This document shows, piece after piece, positions 1 through 3,752 of a DNA stretch of 7,342 nucleotides. This DNA is from Paracoccaceae bacterium (GTDB lineage Bacteria; Pseudomonadota; Alphaproteobacteria; Rhodobacterales; Rhodobacteraceae), in the NCBI GenBank assembly GCA_030625695.1, contig DAOUQK010000187.1:1-7342 (forward strand). Direction: 5' to 3'. A model generated the notes under the pieces. That model saw only the letters and a program-made list of their open reading frames with translations, searched no databases and was not told where the DNA came from. Position 1 is the first letter of the stretch; each line of letters starts with the position of its first letter. Position numbers and translations under genes: made by a program.

Positions 1-76
1 ACTCGCCACGCTGCCAGCGATCCCACATCTCTGACTTCTGCTTCTTCGTATAAAAGGTTCGCTGACGATACTTCAT
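1..76 (-). CDS. IS30-family transposase, 5' end only (partial)
   Basis: The minus strand from the ATG at 76-74 reads MKYRQRTFYTKKQK followed by SEMWDRWQRGE, open to the window edge (25 codons). A basic N-terminus followed by a W-D-R-W-x-R-G-E motif is what I recall for the start of the first helix-turn-helix region of alphaproteobacterial IS30-family DDE transposases, which bind the element's inverted repeats and cut and paste it. Only the N-terminus is here; the catalytic DDE core lies to the left of the window, so I cannot say whether the copy is intact. An IS30-like inverted repeat about 30 bases upstream of the start supports the call. Confidence 0.72.
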   Translation of the reverse strand, partial: MKYRQRTFYTKKQKSEMWDRWQRGE

Positions 77-106
77 GCTTCACACCCCATCTTTCAAAAA
101 AGATTA

Positions 107-135
107 AAGTGTTGCGGCGATCCTTTGAACTCACC
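107..135. repeat. Terminal inverted repeat of the IS30-family element
   Basis: The stretch begins AAGTGTTGCGGCGATC and ends TTTGAACTCACC. Aligned to the E. coli IS30 inverted repeat as I remember it (beginning AACTGTTGCGTTGAC), about 19 of 29 positions agree, including the GTTGCG and TTGAA blocks. It lies just upstream of the transposase start with the right polarity, so 135 or close to it is the right-hand end of the element and 136 onward is target DNA. The partner repeat and the target-site duplication lie outside the window. Confidence 0.6.
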
Positions 136-208
136 GGGCAACACGGTGGAATTGACCATTGATGACGTCTCCTACCAGAACGCCCGGACACTGGCTCATG
201 CAGCCATC

Positions 209-247
209 CGTAGGGTGGGGTTCCACCCCACCGCCCCGTCCCGCCCG
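209..247 (+). repeat. REP-like palindromic element, copy 1
   Basis: The unit begins CGTAGGGTGGGG and continues through CCACCCCACCGCCCC. Its core is a perfect 8-bp stem, GGTGGGGT (214-221) and ACCCCACC (225-232), with a 3-nt loop TCC. Almost the same unit recurs in reverse orientation at 1633-1668, and a diverged one lies at 1595-1623. Short, hairpin-forming, intergenic and repeated in both orientations fits a REP-type element. No RAYT transposase is visible in the window. Confidence 0.7.
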
Positions 248-262
248 GCCCCGTCCCGCCCG
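233..262. repeat. Tandem duplication of a 15-bp unit
   Basis: GCCCCGTCCCGCCCG occurs twice back to back (233-247 and 248-262) without a mismatch. The first unit is the 3' flank of REP-like copy 1, so the duplication probably arose by slippage within that GC-rich tail. Copy 2 of the REP-like element, at 1633-1668, has only one version of this tail. Confidence 0.85.
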
Positions 263-307
263 GCAAAGTCAAAGGAATGATGGGTTAAACACAGTTGCTA
301 CGCAACA

Positions 308-546
308 ATGACAGGCCGGTCTTTGGGCGGATTGGTATCACTCCCGATTGTGACCGATACCCGTGCCGACCGGATGCGTGTCATGGTGCCGATCCGTTCC
401 GCCGAGGGCTGGCGCAAACCGTGACTCTGACCAGGACTTTTGGCGCGAAATATTCCGGCGGCGCTATGGTGTTTGGCGGCGGCAACAGCAATCAGGTTTA
501 TCGCAATCGACTTGAAGAGCTGCAGCAAAGGGGCGAAGATATCTAA
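308..546 (+). pseudogene. Possible frame-broken gene relic upstream of the aldo/keto reductase
   Basis: Two adjacent stretches look mildly coding but lie in different frames. From ATG 308 one frame reads MTGRSLGGLVSLPIVTDT and on to SAEGWRKP before TGA 422-424. A different frame then carries FGGGNSNQVYRNRLEELQQ and RGEDI to TAA 544-546, 15 bases before the reductase start. The second frame can alternatively be read as one 83-codon ORF from TTG 295, but its first half is rich in Cys, Pro and Arg and looks less natural. I recognise neither half. A decayed gene with a frameshift near 420 is my best guess. The position next to an IS end fits gene decay, but a small intact gene or non-coding DNA cannot be excluded. 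Confidence 0.25.
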
Positions 547-547
547 A

Positions 548-553
548 AAGGAG
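548..553 (+). promoter_or_regulatory. Strong ribosome binding site that fixes a TTG start
   Basis: AAGGAG lies 8 nt before TTG 562. No ATG or GTG competes nearby, and the protein aligned from this TTG begins MQYRQMGRNG, the usual start of this reductase family, so the rare start codon is well supported. Confidence 0.75.
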
Positions 554-561
554 TTCTGAAG

Positions 562-1560
562 TTGCAATACCGTCAAATGGGCCGGAATGGCCCGAAAATA
601 TCATCCATCGGCATTGGTGCCATGTCATTTTCCGATTTCTACGGACCCACGGACGAGGCCGCCAGCCACGCGATCCTTGACGCCGCGTTGGAACTTGGGG
701 TGACTCATATTGACACCTCTAATGTCTATGGCATGGGGCGTTCGGAAACGGTGATGGGCACATATTTCAAGACCCACCCAAAGGCCCGCGAACAGTTTCA
801 CATCGCCACCAAGGCCGCGATTAGCCAGGACAGTGACGGCAACCGGAAATTTGACAACTCAGCGGCGCATCTTGAGTCAGAACTGGACAAATCCCTGCAA
901 CGAATGGGGATCGAGCAGGTCGATCTGTTTTATATCCATCGTCGCGACGCGGATATGCCGATTGAAGAAGCCACCGAAAACCTTGCCCGTTTGGTGCGTT
1001 CGGGCAAGGCCGGCGCGATAGGGTTTTCTGAAATTGCACCCAGTTCGCTGCGCCGGGCGGCGGCGGTACACCCGATTGCCGCCGTTCAGTCGGAATATTC
1101 GCTGTCCACGCGCTCTCCTGAAATGGGGTTGGTCCAGGCCTGTGCTGAATTGGGCACGGCTCTGGTGGCATTTTCACCGGTTGCGCGGTCGTTACTGACC
1201 GACAATCCACTACCCCGCGAGGCCATTCCTGACCTTGGGTTTCTGGCCGGAAATCCAAGGTTCATGGGGGCAAACCTTGACGCCAATCTGGAGATGACAG
1301 ATCGTTTCCGCAGGCTGGCGGCAGAGATGCAAACCCCCGCCGCCGCTCTGGCCATAAGCTGGCTGTTGCATCAAGGGGATCAAGTCATCCCGATCCCCGG
1401 CACAAGGTCGGTCAGCCATTTCCACGAGTTGGTAGCCGGGGTTGATCTGAGCCTGTCGGGCGATGACCTGGAAAGAATCGAACAGGTCTTGCCGATCGGC
1501 TGGGCGCATGGGGATCGCTACAATCAAGGCCAGTGGATTGGCCCTGAACGGTATTGTTAA
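562..1560 (+). CDS. Aldo/keto reductase family oxidoreductase
   Basis: A predicted cytosolic NADPH-dependent oxidoreductase of 332 residues with a TIM-barrel fold, of the size usual for bacterial aldo/keto reductases. The full catalytic tetrad is visible: Asp51 and Tyr56 in HIDTSNVYGMG, Lys84 in IATKAA and His126 in YIHRRDAD. Cofactor-contact segments follow in order: GFSE (154-157), SEYS (177-180), FSPVARSLLT (204-213, where many relatives have SPLGRGFLTG) and IPIPGTRSVSHFHEL (276-290), whose Thr-Arg pair is typical of binding the NADP 2'-phosphate. The substrate cannot be read from sequence; quinones, ketones and reactive aldehydes are typical for the wider family. Translation starts at TTG behind AAGGAG. 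It stands alone, flanked by REP-like hairpins and a possible gene relic, with a convergent operon downstream, which fits an accessory gene. Confidence 0.92.
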   Translation: MQYRQMGRNGPKISSIGIGAMSFSDFYGPTDEAASHAILDAALELGVTHIDTSNVYGMGRSETVMGTYFKTHPKAREQFHIATKAAISQDSDGNRKFDNSAAHLESELDKSLQRMGIEQVDLFYIHRRDADMPIEEATENLARLVRSGKAGAIGFSEIAPSSLRRAAAVHPIAAVQSEYSLSTRSPEMGLVQACAELGTALVAFSPVARSLLTDNPLPREAIPDLGFLAGNPRFMGANLDANLEMTDRFRRLAAEMQTPAAALAISWLLHQGDQVIPIPGTRSVSHFHELVAGVDLSLSGDDLERIEQVLPIGWAHGDRYNQGQWIGPERYC

Positions 1561-1594
1561 ACCAATGCGCCCAAAGACCGACCTGTCATTGGTG

Positions 1595-1623
1595 CGTAGG
1601 ATGGGTTTTCAACCCATCTCACC
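1595..1623 (+). repeat. REP-like palindromic element, copy 3 (diverged)
   Basis: CGTAGGATGGGTTTTCAACC continues to CATCTCACC. The core is a perfect 8-bp stem, GATGGGTT (1600-1607) and AACCCATC (1611-1618), around loop TTC. Compared with copy 1, two stem positions differ and each is matched by the compensating change on the other arm (G-C to A-T and G-C to T-A), so pairing has been preserved while the sequence drifted. Confidence 0.65.
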
Positions 1624-1632
1624 TTTGGTTTC

Positions 1633-1668
1633 GGCGGGAGGGGCGGTGGGGTGGAACCCCACCCTACG
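1633..1668 (-). repeat. REP-like palindromic element, copy 2 (inverted)
   Basis: The reverse complement matches copy 1 (209-247) over about 36 bases with one missing base in the GC-rich tail. The stem is GGTGGGGT (1645-1652) and ACCCCACC (1656-1663). With copy 3 it forms a head-to-head inverted pair between two convergent genes, the arrangement known from BIME-type REP pairs. Both hairpins could act as a bidirectional terminator or mRNA 3'-end stabiliser for the reductase gene and the copper-protein operon. I see no other terminator there. Confidence 0.7.
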
Positions 1669-1705
1669 CAAACTTGCCAGGAGTCAGCGACCGGGCGTAT
1701 TGATA

Positions 1706-2266
1706 TTAAAGCCTGACCGTCCCTTGCTCCATAATGCGCTGGATTGACGGGAAATTGTTGCGGGCCATTTCGGGCACATCCTGCCAGTCTGGCACCGGAT
1801 CGTGGCTTTTGAAGTAATCAAAAGGCAAGGCCCCCGGCCCGGATGGGTTGGCCACAATGATCCGGCCAACCATGCCGCCATGTTCATGCGGGGCGCAGTA
1901 ATAGTCGTAAACGCCGGGCGCCGTTAACGTCACCTGAAAGCTGTCTCCGGGGTTGACCAGATAGCCACTGTCCCAAGGCGTGGCACCCTTAGGGATACGC
2001 AATGAATGACCATCGTTGTCGGGATGATAGGCGGTGGCCGTGTGCACGTTTTCCCGGGTTATCCAGGTGATTGTGGTGCCGGGACTGACCAGCACACCGA
2101 TGGGGTCGAACCAGACCCGCGCTCCGTCAATATCGCTGCGCATCGCGATATCGACGATCTGGTCACCGACATGGGCAAGTGCGGGGGCAAAGGCGGGCAT
2201 TGCGATCCCGGCGAGCATTAGCCCGCCGGTCCGCAAGAAATCCCGTCGGTTGGGATTATTTAACAT
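1706..2266 (-). CDS. Tat-exported cupredoxin (pseudoazurin/plastocyanin-like blue copper protein)
   Basis: A predicted periplasmic type-1 copper protein of 186 residues, likely a small electron carrier or copper binder. Counting from ATG 2266, NRRDFLRTGG (6-15) is a twin-arginine signal, followed by a hydrophobic stretch and a probable cleavage site after PALA (28-31). The cupredoxin domain follows. Candidate copper ligands are His75 (ENVH), then Cys124, His127 and Met132 in CAPHEHGGM, the C-x2-H-x4-M spacing of pseudoazurin. A tail of about 45 residues after the domain is longer than in simple pseudoazurins. Upstream in-frame starts exist (ATG 2281 and beyond), but 2266 puts the Arg-Arg pair where a Tat signal expects it. 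The gene overlaps the end of the preceding gene by 11 bases and has no clear Shine-Dalgarno, so translational coupling is likely. It is the last gene of the sigma-factor operon. Confidence 0.87.
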   Translation of the reverse strand: MLNNPNRRDFLRTGGLMLAGIAMPAFAPALAHVGDQIVDIAMRSDIDGARVWFDPIGVLVSPGTTITWITRENVHTATAYHPDNDGHSLRIPKGATPWDSGYLVNPGDSFQVTLTAPGVYDYYCAPHEHGGMVGRIIVANPSGPGALPFDYFKSHDPVPDWQDVPEMARNNFPSIQRIMEQGTVRL

Positions 2267-2669
2267 CGGCACTTGCCGCATCGACGTGCCACAAAACGAT
2301 GTGGTAATGCGGTTTGTCGACGCCGGGATGGCCCGCGTTATAGTATATATCGACCGACGTTGTGGCCGCACCGGCAACTTCAAGCCCGGAGAATTTGGTC
2401 TGCGCCTGCATGTCCTCAAGCGGGATCATGTAAACCGTGCTGACCAGCGCGCCGGATTTGTCATACGCCGCAAACGGCCCGGCGGGCAGGGTGGCGGGGT
2501 CGACAAACAACGTGCCAATGCCGGGGATGTGATCAGGCAGCGGGACGAGATCGGAAACGGCCTGATAGGCACCGCCTGCGGGCTTCATGTGGGCGGCGTT
2601 TTCAGCGCTTGCTGCAAAGCCAAGGACAGACAGCCCGAGGGCCAGCGAAAGGGTGGTTTTGGTGAACAT
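2256..2669 (-). CDS. Small secreted protein, possibly TTHB210/DUF5602-like
   Basis: The protein has 137 residues. The N-terminus MFTKTTLSLALGLSVLGFAA is a clear Sec signal peptide with likely cleavage after SA (21-22), so the mature protein of about 115 residues is periplasmic. It contains short conserved-looking segments: PGIGTLFVDPATLPAGPF, DIYYNAGHPGVDKPHYHI and VLWHV. The His-rich HYHIVLWHV could bind metal. From memory the layout resembles the small beta-barrel proteins of the TTHB210 (DUF5602) group, one of which in Thermus is controlled by an ECF sigma factor; I hold this loosely. A good Shine-Dalgarno AGGAG (2683-2679) lies 9 nt from the start. The gene sits between the sigma factor (66-base gap) and the cupredoxin (11-base overlap), so it is probably co-regulated and works with the copper protein outside the cytoplasm. 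Confidence 0.75.
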   Translation of the reverse strand: MFTKTTLSLALGLSVLGFAASAENAAHMKPAGGAYQAVSDLVPLPDHIPGIGTLFVDPATLPAGPFAAYDKSGALVSTVYMIPLEDMQAQTKFSGLEVAGAATTSVDIYYNAGHPGVDKPHYHIVLWHVDAASADVK

Positions 2670-2680
2670 TGTTTTGATCT

Positions 2681-2712
2681 CCTGTTCATAGGGTTATGCC
2701 GAACCGAACAGG
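2681..2712 (-). promoter_or_regulatory. Hairpin covering the ribosome binding site of the secreted-protein gene
   Basis: Read on the minus strand, CCTGTTC (2712-2706) pairs perfectly with GAACAGG (2687-2681), and inside it GGTT (2705-2702) pairs with AACC (2695-2692) around a 6-nt loop, leaving a 4-nt bulge. The descending arm contains AGG of the AGGAG Shine-Dalgarno, so a folded leader would hinder translation of the gene starting at 2669. No T-run follows, so it is not an intrinsic terminator. Confidence 0.45.
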
Positions 2713-2731
2713 AACTGATCAATGATGCGAT
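2706..2731 (+). repeat. Inverted repeat flanking the sigma gene, copy at the 3' side
   Basis: GAACAGGAACTGATCAATGA then TGCGAT. It matches the reverse complement of 3425-3450 at 24 of 26 positions. It begins 4 bases after the sigma factor stop codon. Both differences are A here against G in the other copy, which become U-G wobble pairs when the two copies meet in the operon transcript. Its outer 7 bases also serve as one arm of the hairpin over the next ribosome binding site. Confidence 0.85.
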
Positions 2732-2735
2732 TGGT

Positions 2736-3431
2736 TCAGGTTTGCGTCCCCTCCTGCAAGTGTTTGATCACGGCCGCCGTGGTGCGGGCGCAATGCACGC
2801 CGCCAAACGGGAACACGCGCAGGGATTCGGCACTTAACCGCCCTTCCAACCCTTTGCGAAGCAGGGATTTGGCACGAAACAGACGGGTTTTGACCGTGCC
2901 ATCGGGCAGGTCCAGCATTTGCGCCGTTTCCTCGATGGTCAGTTGTTCAACTACGCGCATGATGAACACCTCGCGGAACCCATCCGGCAACGCGTCAATC
3001 TCAGTTTCGATCATCCGGCGTACGTCACCCATAGCGGTAAGTCTTTCTGGTGAGAATTGTTTGTCCTGATCTTCCTGAAACGCGCGGTTTATGGGGATGA
3101 TATCCGGGTCCTGCGGTGTATCGAACACCCGTGCCCGCCGCGCCATCTGGCGCAGGCGATCACGGGCCAGATTGACGGCGATTTTGCCCAGCCAGGCAGA
3201 GATTCTGGCCTCGTCGCGTAGATCAGAAGCATTGGTAAAGGCCTTGAAAAAGGTTTCCTGCACCACATCCTCGGCCTCGCAGTCATCCCGCAAAACGCCG
3301 CGGGCAATGCGGAACAACCGCTGATTATGGGCCTGCATGATCTGCGTAAGCGGTTCGACCTGTCCGGCGCGGGTCTGGGCCACGGCATCTGAAAGGTTTG
3401 GTTCCTTGGGCGTATATCTTGGCGATCGCAT
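2736..3431 (-). CDS. RNA polymerase sigma factor, ECF (sigma-70 family)
   Basis: A 231-residue alternative sigma factor. Region 2 spans about residues 30-97 and includes the conserved RDDCEAEDVVQETFFKAF motif (49-66) that binds core enzyme and the -10 element. An acidic linker follows. Region 4 spans about 145-195, with the helix-turn-helix LTIEETAQMLDLPDGTVKTR and LFRAK that reads the -35 element. A tail of about 35 residues ends FPFGGVHCARTTAAV and KHLQEGTQT; a C-terminal Cys-x-Arg segment of this kind occurs in one set of ECF factors. Start choice is between GTG 3434 and the adjacent ATG 3431; a weak GGGA lies 8 and 11 nt before them respectively. No anti-sigma gene is next to it, which is unusual. 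An ECF-type promoter sits just upstream, suggesting autoregulation, and the two exported proteins downstream are its likely targets. The gene is bracketed by a 26-bp inverted repeat. Confidence 0.9.
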   Translation of the reverse strand: MRSPRYTPKEPNLSDAVAQTRAGQVEPLTQIMQAHNQRLFRIARGVLRDDCEAEDVVQETFFKAFTNASDLRDEARISAWLGKIAVNLARDRLRQMARRARVFDTPQDPDIIPINRAFQEDQDKQFSPERLTAMGDVRRMIETEIDALPDGFREVFIMRVVEQLTIEETAQMLDLPDGTVKTRLFRAKSLLRKGLEGRLSAESLRVFPFGGVHCARTTAAVIKHLQEGTQT

Positions 3432-3450
3432 CACTGATCAGTTCCCGTTC
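3425..3450 (-). repeat. Inverted repeat flanking the sigma gene, copy over the start codon
   Basis: On the minus strand this reads GAACGGGAACTGATCAGTGA then TGCGAT and contains the weak Shine-Dalgarno, GTG 3434 and ATG 3431 of the sigma factor. Its partner is at 2706-2731 (24 of 26 identical). In the mRNA the two would pair without interruption, 24 Watson-Crick pairs plus two G-U pairs, covering the whole translation start. Confidence 0.85.
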
Positions 3451-3468
3451 AATTTGTTCGACACTGTA

Positions 3469-3496
3469 TAGACGTCCGGGCGATCCAAAAGGTTCC
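3469..3496 (-). promoter_or_regulatory. ECF-type promoter of the sigma-factor operon
   Basis: On the minus strand GGAACC (3496-3491) is followed by a 16-nt spacer and CGTCTA (3474-3469). This is an almost perfect example of the GGAAC / CGTC pattern of promoters read by ECF sigma factors. The expected start of transcription is near 3462, about 30 nt before the sigma start codon. The position and class suggest that the sigma factor drives its own operon. I found no equally good second copy in front of the two downstream genes, so they are probably cotranscribed with it. Confidence 0.75.
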
Positions 3497-3561
3497 CGAA
3501 TTATGTAAATTTGTTGAAATTTCCGATCTGAACCTGAATCGGCGTGAATCATCCAGTCCTC

Positions 3562-3590
3562 TTGCCCTGCCCGCCCAAACGCTCTATACG
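3562..3590 (+). promoter_or_regulatory. Candidate housekeeping promoter for rpsA
   Basis: TTGCCC (3562-3567), a 17-nt spacer and TATACG (3585-3590) fit a sigma-70-type promoter in a GC-rich alphaproteobacterium. It points towards rpsA, would give a leader of about 155 nt, and is divergent from the ECF promoter, whose -35 lies about 65 bases away. Confidence 0.5.
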
Positions 3591-3626
3591 CGCGAACGTC
3601 GAAGGATCGTTAGAATCCGAATGAGC

Positions 3627-3650
3627 AGGGCCGGGGAAATCAGCGGCCCT
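3627..3650 (+). promoter_or_regulatory. Leader hairpin upstream of rpsA, terminator-like
   Basis: AGGGCCG (3627-3633) and CGGCCCT (3644-3650) form a 7-bp stem with a 10-nt loop, followed by TATTGTTTGCGTTTT. It lies inside the predicted rpsA leader, about 100 bases before the start codon. It could be an attenuator or S1-responsive leader structure, or a terminator left from whatever once preceded rpsA. The T-tract is imperfect. The rest of the leader (3651-3752) shows nothing clear except the Shine-Dalgarno AAGGA (3735-3739), 13 nt from the start. Confidence 0.4.
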
Positions 3651-3752
3651 TATTGTTTGCGTTTTGGCCCCGAGGACCAATTGAAACCCCAAAGACCGGC
3701 GGAGACAACCGCACGGCCCGAATAAATGATATAAAAGGACTGTTAGACCCGA

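Larger units (their letters stand above)
1..135 (-). mobile_element. Right end of an IS30-family insertion sequence (partial)
   Basis: The transposase 5' end plus the outer inverted repeat make up the promoter-side end of an IS30-type insertion sequence running out of the window to the left. It interrupts a reading frame that stays open on the right side of the junction (136-280). Boundary confidence is moderate because the repeat was matched from memory and only one end is visible. Confidence 0.6.
136..280 (+). pseudogene. Possible 3' remnant of a gene cut by the IS30 element
   Basis: In the frame through 137-139 the sequence reads GNTVELTIDDVSYQNARTL followed by AHAAIRR, then runs into low-complexity Pro/Arg/Ser residues encoded by the REP-like hairpin and the tandem repeat, and stops at TGA 278-280. 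The first 25 or so codons have ordinary coding character, with mostly G or C third positions and a mixed hydrophobic/charged pattern. The tail is plainly repeat-derived. No start codon belongs to it on this side of the IS end. I do not recognise the family. The simplest reading is the leftover C-terminal part of a gene disrupted by the insertion, but a chance open frame is possible. Confidence 0.3.

Noticed and set aside
821..1258. A 145-codon minus-strand frame inside the reductase
   Set aside because: It overlaps the catalytic half of a well-supported enzyme and its translation is low in structure and rich in Pro, Arg and Gly.
2034..2837. A 267-codon open frame on the plus strand across the copper-protein and secreted-protein genes
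   Set aside because: It is antisense to two genes with clear signal peptides and copper ligands; its translation is Arg/Gly-rich and spans a gene boundary, as shadows do.
3325..3552. A minus-strand frame starting at 3552 whose middle reads VEQIERELISDAIAKIYAQG
   Set aside because: It looks protein-like through the sigma start region, but it runs across the ECF promoter and into the sigma gene in the wrong frame and lacks a ribosome binding site. The likeness comes partly from the 26-bp repeat.
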